Assembly: GCA_002305335.1 (NCBI GenBank)
Contig: DBQR01000033.1
Location: 39,075-52,934, forward strand
Source of the DNA: Clostridiales bacterium UBA1389
GTDB lineage: Bacteria; Bacillota; Clostridia; Oscillospirales; CAG-382
Direction of reading: 5' to 3'
DNA: 13,860 nucleotides
Of this stretch, positions 1 through 6,021 are shown one piece after another. A program made the position numbers and the translations under genes. The notes under the pieces are model-generated. The model had not been told where the DNA came from. It made no database searches and saw nothing but the letters and a program-made list of their open reading frames with translations. The first letter of the stretch is position 1. Each line of letters opens with the position of its first letter.

Positions 1-44
1 CTCCTTTAACTGTTTATAATAAAAATGTATCTTTTTTGAAACAG

Positions 45-74
45 GTATTTACGGCCTTTTTACGGGGAAAACTT
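45..74 (+). promoter_or_regulatory. Probable SigF/SigG-type promoter of sigG
   Basis: Seen: GTATT (45-49), a 15-base spacer, then GGGAAAACTT (65-74). From memory, the Bacillus subtilis SigF consensus is GYWTA-N15-GGNRANAHTW. The -10 element fits at every position and the -35 element at four of five. In B. subtilis the sigG gene (spoIIIG) is transcribed by SigF and then by SigG itself, so this promoter type is what one expects here. The predicted start lies near 81, leaving a short leader that contains the SD site GGAGG (94-98). The rest of 1-44 shows only AT-rich sequence with a TATAAT-like hexamer at 15-20. Confidence 0.65.
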
Positions 75-103
75 TAATTGAAGTATCCCCAACGGAGGTC
101 GTT

Positions 104-880
104 ATGTCAATGTATAACAAGGTTGAAATTTGCGGGGTAAACACCTCAAAGCTGATTACCATATCCGAAGCCGAAAAGCGGGAGCTTTTGAAAAAATCCA
201 GGGAGGGGGACAAAAAGGCAAGGGAAAAGCTTATAAACGCCAATCTCAAGCTGGTTTTGTCGGTATTGCAGTCCTTTTCCGCAAGGGGGGGCTCCCCCGA
301 CGATCTGTTTCAGGTGGGCTGCATAGGACTTATCAAGGCGGTGGACAATTTTGACCTGTCCCAGGAGGTAAAATTTTCAACCTACGCCGTACCCATGATT
401 ATCGGGGAAGTGAGGAGATACCTTCGGGACGACAACCATATTCGGGTTTCCCGTTCGGTAAGGGATACGGCATATAAAGCGCTTCAGGTTAAGGACAGGC
501 TTTCAAAAAGCCTTTCAAGGGAGCCCACGCCGGAGGAAATATCCAAGGAGCTGGGGATAAGCCAGAGGGAGGTTACCGCCGCCATGGACGCCATAATGGA
601 ACCCATTTCCCTTTACGAACCCATTTTTTCAGAAAACGGGGACAGCCTGTACGTTATGGACCAGATAAGCGACAAAAACAATAATGACGAAAACTGGATA
701 ACCAACATCGCCATTACCGAAGCTATAAAAAAGCTGACCGAACGGGAAAAGAGGATTTTAACCTTACGTTTTTACCGGGGAAAAACCCAGACGGAGGTTT
801 CCGCCGAAATAGGCATATCCCAGGCGCAGGTGTCAAGGCTTGAAAAAACCGCTCTTGAAAAGATAAGGGGGGAGTTATGA
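104..880 (+). CDS. sigG: Forespore-specific RNA polymerase sigma factor SigG
   Basis: This is the late forespore sigma factor of the sigma-70 family, which directs RNA polymerase to spore-maturation genes. The 258-residue length matches the family (about 260). The N-terminus NKVEICGVNTSKL (5-17) is a SigG signature that SigF lacks. Region 2 spans about 48-118, with DDLFQVGCIGL and KFSTYAVPMIIGEVRRYLRD. Region 3 is about 119-190. Region 4 ends in a helix-turn-helix at about 228-251 (TQTEVSAEIGISQAQVSRLE). N45, which in B. subtilis SigG decides anti-sigma recognition, is conserved (recalled from the literature). The ATG at 104 has GGAGG five bases upstream, and a SigF/SigG-like promoter lies at 45-74. 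In related genomes sigG often follows spoIIGA-sigE; that neighbour would lie outside the window. Its stop codon overlaps that of the convergent kinase gene. Confidence 0.96.
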   Translation: MSMYNKVEICGVNTSKLITISEAEKRELLKKSREGDKKAREKLINANLKLVLSVLQSFSARGGSPDDLFQVGCIGLIKAVDNFDLSQEVKFSTYAVPMIIGEVRRYLRDDNHIRVSRSVRDTAYKALQVKDRLSKSLSREPTPEEISKELGISQREVTAAMDAIMEPISLYEPIFSENGDSLYVMDQISDKNNNDENWITNIAITEAIKKLTEREKRILTLRFYRGKTQTEVSAEIGISQAQVSRLEKTALEKIRGEL

Positions 881-2125
881 CGCTTTGAAGGTGACGATAA
901 AGGTGGTACCGTCGGTAGGGTTGCTTTCAAGGGATATTTTTCCGTCATGGAGTTCAACGATATTATTCGCAATGGCAAGCCCTAAACCGTATCCCCCTTC
1001 GGAACGGGAACGGGCTTCGTCGGGACGGTAAAACCTTTTGAAAATATCCTTTGCCTGCCTGCCCGTAATGACTTCGCCCCTGTTGTTTACCGCCATTATG
1101 GTTTTATCTTGAATTATATACAAATCAACCGAAACAATTCCCCCAAGGGAGGGGTTTGAATATTTTACGGCGTTTTCGGTTAAAATCCCCACCAGACGGA
1201 CAAGCAGTTCCCTGTTTCCGTATATAAATATTCCCGGCTGGATATTGGTTTTTAAGGTCAGTCCCTTTTCAAAGCAGATACTTTCAAAGGGTAAAAGAGA
1301 ACCCATTACCAGGGAGGAAAGGTCAAGGATTTGCTTTTCGTAGCTTTCCGCCGCTTCGTCGGTTTTGGAAAGATAAAGCATACCCGAAATAAGTTCGGAC
1401 ATACGGTTTGTTTCCCCTTTTATATAACCTAACCACTTTTCAAGTTCCGAAACCCTTGCGTCGGGTTTGGAGGAAATAATTTCGGCATTAGCCGAAATAA
1501 TTGAAAGGGGGGTTTTAAGTTCGTGGGAAATATCCGCCACCAGCTGCTTCTGCTGTATTATGGATTTTTCCACCGGGGAAACGGCTATTTTACATATTAT
1601 CAGGGTTATTATAAAGAAGCAGACGAAGCTGCCGCAGCCTAAAAGAATAAGGGAAATCAGTATGCCGTGGAGGGTATTGTCCTCATAGGCTTTGTCTAAA
1701 AACACAATCCTGATCCCGCCGGTTATGGAACTTTTAAGATAGCGGAGATTGTATTTTCCGATAATGCCGTCGGAACCTTTCGAACTTACGGCATTTTCCA
1801 CAATAAAAAGCAGAAATTTTTCCTGCTCGGAAGTAAGTTCGGTGTAAAAACCGTAGGGCTTTATAAGCTTCAGGGAAGGGTAGTATTCCACCACAAACAT
1901 ATTAAGATGGGAATACTTGTCTTCATTTGTTTCAAAAATTCTCCCGAACCGGTCAAAGAAAATAAGCCCCGGCTGGGTGGAGGCGTAATCCTTCATGGCC
2001 GCCATGCTTTCGTTGTATAAAGTTCTTTCGGTGCGGAAGTAAAACAGGGAAAACAAAACCGCCAGCAGGCAGGTTATAAGCGCCATTACGGTTATCACGA
2101 ATTTGATTTTTAATTTCCTGATCAT
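875..2125 (-). CDS. Two-component sensor histidine kinase, membrane-bound, no HAMP domain
   Basis: This is a HisKA/HATPase sensor kinase, presumed to phosphorylate the regulator encoded just upstream. Membrane helices lie at about 9-30 and 153-180 and flank an extracellular sensor segment of roughly 120 residues. The second helix runs almost directly into the phosphorylation helix, leaving no room for a HAMP domain. The H-box is DISHELKTPL with phospho-acceptor H201. The N-box is ENAVKYSN (N318), and the G2 box is GYGLGLA from about 378. The G1 box reads NNRGEVI instead of DxGxGI, a variation common in Gram-positive kinases. I chose the ATG at 2125: it overlaps the regulator's stop as ATGA and has GGAG (2134-2137) eight bases upstream. 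A GTG three codons earlier would sit inside that SD site. The ligand is unknown. Confidence 0.93.
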   Translation of the reverse strand: MIRKLKIKFVITVMALITCLLAVLFSLFYFRTERTLYNESMAAMKDYASTQPGLIFFDRFGRIFETNEDKYSHLNMFVVEYYPSLKLIKPYGFYTELTSEQEKFLLFIVENAVSSKGSDGIIGKYNLRYLKSSITGGIRIVFLDKAYEDNTLHGILISLILLGCGSFVCFFIITLIICKIAVSPVEKSIIQQKQLVADISHELKTPLSIISANAEIISSKPDARVSELEKWLGYIKGETNRMSELISGMLYLSKTDEAAESYEKQILDLSSLVMGSLLPFESICFEKGLTLKTNIQPGIFIYGNRELLVRLVGILTENAVKYSNPSLGGIVSVDLYIIQDKTIMAVNNRGEVITGRQAKDIFKRFYRPDEARSRSEGGYGLGLAIANNIVELHDGKISLESNPTDGTTFIVTFKAS

Positions 2126-2796
2126 TGGCGGCACTCCAGATGATAGCCGATTTTTCTTACGGCGGAAATTGTTACCCTTGAGTCAAGAAAGGTAAGTTTT
2201 TTGCGTAAAAAGGAAATATAAACCTCAACGTTGTTGTCCTCTGCTTCGGAAAGAAAGCCCCACACCTTGTTTATAAGCTCCTCCTTGCTTATAACCGAAT
2301 CCGGGTTAGACATAAGAAGCTTCATTATTTCAAATTCCTTAAAGCCAAGACGGAGGGAGCTTTCGCCGCAGGTAAGCTGACAGGAATTAAGGTTAAGGGT
2401 AAGGTCGCCGAAGGTGATTTCGTTAAGCAAAATTTCCCCCTTCCGCCGGGAAACCGCCCGTATCCGAGCAAGGAGCTCTTCCGTGGAAAAGGGCTTTGTA
2501 AGATAGTCGTCCGCCCCCGCGTCAAGACCCTTGACCTTGTCGCTCACCCTGTCCCGTGCGGTAAGGAGTATTACCGGGGTGTTTATTTTGTTATTACGAA
2601 GTTTGGTAAGCACCTCAAAACCGTTCATTTTAGGCAGCATGATATCCAGCAGAATTACGTCGTAAATGCCGGCTGAGGCATAGTCATAGCCGTCAAGCCC
2701 GTCATATACGATATCGCAGTATATCTTATGTTCCTTTAAAATTTCCCCTATGCTTTCGGCAAGGGGAATTTCGTCTTCCACAAGAAGTATGTTCAT
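2122..2796 (-). CDS. OmpR/PhoB-family response regulator
   Basis: This is a DNA-binding response regulator of 224 residues, the usual length. The receiver domain (about 1-115) has the acidic pair E7/D8, phospho-acceptor D51 in LLDIMLPKMNGFEVL, T79 and K101, so it should be fully phosphorylatable. The winged-helix DNA-binding domain spans about 125-222. It is the first gene of a two-gene operon and is translationally coupled to the kinase by a four-base ATGA overlap. The SD site GGGGG (2804-2808) lies seven bases before the ATG. It resembles PhoP/VanR/CssR-like regulators in general, but I cannot assign a subfamily or regulon. No clear direct-repeat operator is visible upstream. Confidence 0.95.
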   Translation of the reverse strand: MNILLVEDEIPLAESIGEILKEHKIYCDIVYDGLDGYDYASAGIYDVILLDIMLPKMNGFEVLTKLRNNKINTPVILLTARDRVSDKVKGLDAGADDYLTKPFSTEELLARIRAVSRRKGEILLNEITFGDLTLNLNSCQLTCGESSLRLGFKEFEIMKLLMSNPDSVISKEELINKVWGFLSEAEDNNVEVYISFLRKKLTFLDSRVTISAVRKIGYHLECRQ

Positions 2797-2808
2797 GTGA
2801 TTACCCCC

Positions 2809-2837
2809 TGTATAAAGAGTAATGACAAAACTGAAAA
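2809..2837 (-). promoter_or_regulatory. Possible weak sigma-A promoter of the two-component operon
   Basis: On the minus strand, TTTTCA (2832-2837), a 17-base spacer and TATACA (2809-2814) each match the sigma-A hexamers at four of six positions. It is the best candidate in the short gap between the regulator's start and the terminator of the upstream gene. It would give a very short leader, with a start near 2802 that runs into the SD site, so it is a weak call. Confidence 0.25.
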
Positions 2838-2844
2838 TATACTT

Positions 2845-2870
2845 AAAAAGGGTTGATAAATCAACCCTTT
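2845..2870 (-). terminator. Rho-independent terminator of the zinc-ribbon membrane protein gene
   Basis: A perfect 10-base inverted repeat (AAAGGGTTGA 2847-2856, TCAACCCTTT 2861-2870) encloses a four-base loop. Read on the minus strand it begins four bases after the TAA of the upstream gene and ends in a run of five Ts (2845-2849), then AAG. The stem is moderately AT-rich, so termination may be incomplete and some transcripts could continue into the two-component operon. Confidence 0.7.
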
Positions 2871-2873
2871 ATA

Positions 2874-3944
2874 TTATTTCACCGTTTGAATGGTTACCTT
2901 TGTCTTCCGGTTTTCCTCCGCTTTCCTGTAGTCAAGCATATATATTGTCACAATGGCGATTATTGCTGCGAAAAGGCTGATTATAAACCCGATAATCAAA
3001 AACCTCAAGGAATTTCCGTCGGAAAACAACATTCCCACATAGCTTGAAAACTTTGCCGAAAAGGTGGAATAGGAAATGGAAAACTCGGTTTTAAGGTATT
3101 TGGCAAGCCCCAGCACACTCCCGAAAAAGTGGGATACCGCAATAAGCAGAGCGGAAATCCCCGCAAGGGAGATTATTGCCTTCGTGGTGATTTTTTTAAC
3201 CACTTTTTTATAAGTCCAGAACATCAAGCCGCCGGTTATAAGACCCAAAAGGCAGATAAAATACTTTGCGACTTCTATTCCTCCTTTTGAACCGCTGAGG
3301 AAAGCTATTAGGGCATAACCCCTTCCGTTTACCCCCAGGAGGTAAAACAAAAGCACATACAAAACCGAAGCCACCAGCCCTGCCAGTATTGACAGCCAAA
3401 TCCCCTTAGAAACCGGCGGATTTGTAACTTCCGCGGTTGCGGTATCGGGAGTCTTTTCGGTTTGTTCTTCCGACTGTTCCGTAGCCTGAAGGGAGCACTG
3501 CTCGCAAAGGAGGTGCTTTTCCTCGTTTTTCCCCTGGGTGAAGGTGACAATCCTTTTCTTTTCCCCGGCTTTGAATTCGCTGCCGCATTCCGAACAGTAG
3601 TGGGAATTGGGAATCTGATTTTCCTCAAGGAGTTTTACCAGGTAATCGGTAAGCTCCCTCAGTGAAGCTATGGGGGAAGAGGACACCACCTTAATCCCCT
3701 TTTCCGAAACCTCGTAATCGTTTACCGAATATTTATCAATAACTTCTCTTATGCCGTCGTTAAGGGTCAGATAATCGCCGGCGTATTCGTCGCTGTCGCC
3801 GATAAAGCAGGAAATTCTTATAATTTTCTTGGTTCTTGCTTCATATATTGACAAAAAGTATTTGCCGTAAATGCCGAAGGCCGAATTTTCGGTAATCTTA
3901 AGTCCCAAGCTTTTGGCAAAAACCTCGGTTGATTTGGAAAGCAT
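2874..3944 (-). CDS. Unrecognised zinc-ribbon membrane protein
   Basis: I do not recognise a named family. Residues 1-110 form a soluble alpha/beta-looking domain. Next comes a probable zinc ribbon with two CxxC knuckles, C117/C120 and C147/C150, 26 residues apart. A polar E/T-rich linker (about 152-178) follows, then four predicted membrane helices near 180-204, 226-244, 256-278 and 314-338. The last ends in a basic tail. There is no signal peptide, so the N-terminal part and zinc ribbon should be cytoplasmic. The ATG at 3944 has AAGGGGG (3951-3957) six bases upstream. It has its own promoter (3990-4017) and a terminator directly after the stop, so it is probably monocistronic, with possible read-through from the DUF368 gene. 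A sensory or assembly role at the membrane is possible, but nothing in the sequence fixes the function. Confidence 0.85.
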   Translation of the reverse strand: MLSKSTEVFAKSLGLKITENSAFGIYGKYFLSIYEARTKKIIRISCFIGDSDEYAGDYLTLNDGIREVIDKYSVNDYEVSEKGIKVVSSSPIASLRELTDYLVKLLEENQIPNSHYCSECGSEFKAGEKKRIVTFTQGKNEEKHLLCEQCSLQATEQSEEQTEKTPDTATAEVTNPPVSKGIWLSILAGLVASVLYVLLFYLLGVNGRGYALIAFLSGSKGGIEVAKYFICLLGLITGGLMFWTYKKVVKKITTKAIISLAGISALLIAVSHFFGSVLGLAKYLKTEFSISYSTFSAKFSSYVGMLFSDGNSLRFLIIGFIISLFAAIIAIVTIYMLDYRKAEENRKTKVTIQTVK

Positions 3945-3976
3945 TGCAATCCCCCTTAATTACTTATTCAAATCAT

Positions 3977-4018
3977 ATTAACACTCCTTGTTATAAAATT
4001 GGTGAAAATTGTGTTAAT
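3977..4018. repeat. Inverted repeat flanking a promoter, possible operator pair
   Basis: ATTAACAC (3977-3984) and GTGTTAAT (4011-4018) are perfect 8-base inverted copies separated by 26 bases. One arm covers the -35 hexamer and the other the predicted transcription start of the zinc-ribbon gene. The centre-to-centre distance is 34 bases, slightly over three helical turns. A repressor bound to both arms could close the promoter. In AT-rich DNA a chance match is also possible. Confidence 0.35.
3990..4017 (-). promoter_or_regulatory. Probable sigma-A promoter of the zinc-ribbon membrane protein gene
   Basis: On the minus strand, TTAACA (4012-4017; five of six to TTGACA), a 16-base spacer and TATAAC (3990-3995; five of six to TATAAT). 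The predicted start is near 3983, giving a leader of about 38 bases before the ATG at 3944. It lies just after the DUF368 gene's stop codon. Confidence 0.6.
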
Positions 4019-4024
4019 TTTAAG

Positions 4025-4735
4025 CTATATTAATATCAAAATCACCGAAAACGCAGTAAACCCCAATAGAAAACAATCGGTTTCAAGAGGGTATTTTTCC
4101 ATTATTTTAAGCGCTGCTCTGGAAAGAAGAATAATTCCCGACACCGTTCCCAATCCTAAAGGCAGAAGCACGGCAAAGTCAAGACCGCTTACCGCCGAAA
4201 TCACCTTTCCGTATATCCCCATAAAAGCAAGCATATAAGGGTAGCTTATCCCCGGAAGGATTAAGGAAACCGAATTCACAAACCCCGCCAAGAAATAGGA
4301 AAAAACACCGAAGTTCTGGTCTGTCGGGGAGTTTCCGAAGTGTAAAATCAAATCTATTAAGAAAAGGGCAATCCCCCCGGCGGCGATATAAAGGAATGCT
4401 TTAAGGTTTATCCGTTTTATGGCCGAATTTTTTATGTAAAAGGGAAGTGACACCCCCACAATAACGGCGGAGGCTAATACAAAAGCCTTTTCGTATTCCG
4501 CCGTAAGTCTTCCGGGGAATATAACAAACAGTAACACACCCCCGGCACAGGAAAGCCCGGTAACTAAAAGAGGGAAAAAATATTTCCTGGGTTTCGAAAG
4601 GAAATTCGCCGCAATTTCCATCATAGCTTTATAAATCCCCAGGAGTATTGCCATGCTTCCCCCCGACAGCCCCGGCACACACATGGCAAAGCCGCAAAGC
4701 AGACATTTTATCAAATAAACAACGTTAAAAGCCAT
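4025..4735 (-). CDS. DUF368/PopT-family membrane protein, probable undecaprenyl-phosphate transporter
   Basis: The DUF368 hallmark is present twice: PGLSGG (21-26) in the first half and PGISYP (161-166) in the second, each inside hydrophobic helices. This is the family's internal duplication. DUF368 members (PopT) have been reported to return undecaprenyl phosphate across the membrane for reuse in wall polymer synthesis. The second motif departs from the common PGISGS. The 236-residue length is at the short end of the family. I chose the ATG at 4735, with GGTGG five bases upstream. A longer reading from a TTG at 4792 lacks an SD site and would start upstream of the likely promoter (4758-4787). 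There is no hairpin after the stop, so read-through into the zinc-ribbon gene is possible. The family call is firm; the transport role here is inferred. Confidence 0.85.
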   Translation of the reverse strand: MAFNVVYLIKCLLCGFAMCVPGLSGGSMAILLGIYKAMMEIAANFLSKPRKYFFPLLVTGLSCAGGVLLFVIFPGRLTAEYEKAFVLASAVIVGVSLPFYIKNSAIKRINLKAFLYIAAGGIALFLIDLILHFGNSPTDQNFGVFSYFLAGFVNSVSLILPGISYPYMLAFMGIYGKVISAVSGLDFAVLLPLGLGTVSGIILLSRAALKIMEKYPLETDCFLLGFTAFSVILILI

Positions 4736-4757
4736 CAAAACCACCGTCTGAATATAT

Positions 4758-4787
4758 GATATAAAAATGTCTGAAATTCCTTGTAAA
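4758..4787 (-). promoter_or_regulatory. Possible sigma-A promoter of the DUF368 gene
   Basis: On the minus strand, TTTACA (4782-4787; five of six), an 18-base spacer and TATATC (4758-4763; four of six). The predicted start is near 4751, about 15 bases before the ATG at 4735. That fits the shorter gene model. Confidence 0.4.
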
Positions 4788-4814
4788 CACAATAAAAATA
4801 TTTACCCCATTGTA

Positions 4815-4843
4815 TTGACAAAAGAACTCAAAAAATGTATTAT
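4815..4843 (+). promoter_or_regulatory. Sigma-A promoter of the potABCD-GHL10 operon
   Basis: TTGACA (4815-4820) is a perfect -35. It is followed by the ideal 17-base spacer and TATTAT (4838-4843), five of six to TATAAT. The predicted start is near 4850, giving a leader of about 50 bases before potA. No other promoter of this quality was noticed within the operon, so it probably drives all five genes. Confidence 0.75.
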
Positions 4844-4857
4844 TAAATAGCTTTATG

Positions 4858-4867
4858 TTCAGCTGAA
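4858..4867. promoter_or_regulatory. Perfect palindrome in the potA leader, possible operator
   Basis: TTCAGCTGAA is a perfect 10-base palindrome located just downstream of the predicted operon start. Many clostridial pot operons carry their own Cro/C1-cupin regulator gene; none is seen in this window, so a repressor encoded elsewhere could act here. The site is short and may be chance. Confidence 0.25.
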
Positions 4868-4884
4868 ATGTTATGAAATTTTAC

Positions 4885-4901
4885 GGAGGAAACGGATGTA
4901 G
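4885..4901 (+). promoter_or_regulatory. SD site with a start-stop codon pair (ATG-TAG) before potA
   Basis: The SD site GGAGGA (4885-4890) is followed after five bases by ATG (4896-4898) and immediately by TAG (4899-4901). The potA ATG (4902) comes next, 11 bases from the SD site. The SD site is thus closer to the usual distance for the dead-end ATG than for the true start. Ribosomes may initiate at the first ATG, stop at once, and restart at potA. Confidence 0.5.
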
Positions 4902-6020
4902 ATGGAAAATGTCCTTTTACGCCTGGAGAATATTTCGGTGTCCTTTGACGACGACTTAATTCTCGACAATATAAGCCTTGAAATAAAGGATAAGGAATTT
5001 GTAACGCTTTTGGGTCCTTCCGGCTGCGGAAAGACCACCACTTTAAGGATTATCGGCGGTTTTGTTACCCCCGACATAGGAAACGTATATTTTAACGGCG
5101 TAAGGATGAACGATGTGCCGCCCTATAAGCGGCCAGTCAACACCATTTTTCAGAAATACGCCCTTTTTCCCCATCTGAATGTGTTTGAAAACGTAGCTTT
5201 CGGACTTCGGATAAAGAAGCTGCCCGAAAAGGAAATAAAACAGCGGGTAAACGAAATGCTTGCCCTTGTAAACCTGAGCGGTTTTTCAACAAGAAACATA
5301 ACCTCCCTTTCGGGGGGACAGCAGCAGCGGGTTGCCATCGCAAGGGCTTTGGCGGTCAAGCCGAAAATACTCCTTCTCGACGAACCCCTGGGAGCCCTTG
5401 ACCTTAAGCTCCGCAAGGATATGCAGGTGGAACTTAAAACAATCCAGCAGCAGCTTGACATAACCTTTATTTACGTCACCCACGACCAGGAGGAAGCTTT
5501 GTCCATGTCCGACACCATTGTGGTTATGGACAACGGATGCATACAGCAGGTGGGAACCCCCATCGACATATACAACGAACCCAAAAACGCCTTTATTGCG
5601 GATTTTATCGGAGAAAGCAATATAGTCGACGCAGTTATGAAGGAGGATTTTTTGGTTTCCTTCACCGGTCACAACTTTAAATGTCTTGACAAGGGTTTCG
5701 GCGAAAACGAACCGGTGGATGCGGTTATCCGACCGGAGGACATAAAGCTTGTCCCCCCCAACGAGGGTATGCTTTCGGGTATCGTTACACAGGTGACCTT
5801 CCGCGGGGTGCATTATGACACCATTGTCGACTTAAGGGGCTTCAAGTGGCTTATTCAGACCACCGATTATTACCCGGCGGGGACAAACATAGGACTTGTG
5901 CTTGATCCCGACGATATCCATATAATGAAAAAATCCGAATATTCGGGAAAATTCGGGGATTACTCCAGCTATTCCGACGAAATCGAAGAACTTTCCGAAA
6001 ACATTGAGGAAGAGTTGTAA
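4902..6020 (+). CDS. potA: Spermidine/putrescine ABC transporter, ATP-binding protein PotA
   Basis: This is the ATPase that powers polyamine import through PotB/PotC at the cytoplasmic face. All nucleotide-binding motifs are intact: Walker A GPSGCGKTT (38-46), Q-loop Q84, signature LSGGQQQR (136-143), Walker B ILLLDEP (156-162) and H-loop H194. The C-terminal part (about 240-355) is the regulatory TOBE-like domain typical of PotA/MalK ATPases. The protein ends in an acidic tail rich in Glu. The length of 372 is normal for PotA. It is the first gene of the operon, behind the promoter at 4815-4843 and the odd ATG-TAG element. One base separates its stop from potB. Substrate is assigned by family and by the complete potBCD set; putrescine versus spermidine preference cannot be read from the sequence. 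Confidence 0.95.
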   Translation: MENVLLRLENISVSFDDDLILDNISLEIKDKEFVTLLGPSGCGKTTTLRIIGGFVTPDIGNVYFNGVRMNDVPPYKRPVNTIFQKYALFPHLNVFENVAFGLRIKKLPEKEIKQRVNEMLALVNLSGFSTRNITSLSGGQQQRVAIARALAVKPKILLLDEPLGALDLKLRKDMQVELKTIQQQLDITFIYVTHDQEEALSMSDTIVVMDNGCIQQVGTPIDIYNEPKNAFIADFIGESNIVDAVMKEDFLVSFTGHNFKCLDKGFGENEPVDAVIRPEDIKLVPPNEGMLSGIVTQVTFRGVHYDTIVDLRGFKWLIQTTDYYPAGTNIGLVLDPDDIHIMKKSEYSGKFGDYSSYSDEIEELSENIEEEL

Positions 6021-6021
6021 A

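Noticed and set aside
15..20. TATAAT hexamer in the left edge region as a sigma-A -10 box for sigG.
   Set aside because: Its -35 element would fall outside the window, and the SigF/SigG-like element nearer the gene is a better fit.
1095..1130. Degenerate ATP-binding G1 box in the kinase as evidence of a pseudokinase.
   Set aside because: Asn at this position is frequent in active Gram-positive kinases, and the H, N and G2 boxes are intact.
2132..2134. GTG start for the histidine kinase, three codons upstream.
   Set aside because: It lies just beside the SD site GGAG (2134-2137) and overlaps it, while the ATG at 2125 has ideal spacing and an ATGA overlap with the regulator.
4736..4792. A 19-residue N-terminal extension of the DUF368 protein from a TTG start.
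   Set aside because: It has no SD site, and the best promoter of this gene lies within the extension. The ATG at 4735 begins just before the first membrane helix.
5286..5813. A 175-codon open frame on the minus strand inside potA, and similar long antisense frames inside the GHL10 gene (9103-9570, 10057-10656).
   Set aside because: They are antisense to clearly conserved genes, have no SD sites or recognisable domains, and have the low-complexity composition of frame shadows.
6004..6021. A six-codon extension of PotB from a TTG.
   Set aside because: It overlaps potA and destroys the SD position; ATG 6022 fits the operon spacing.
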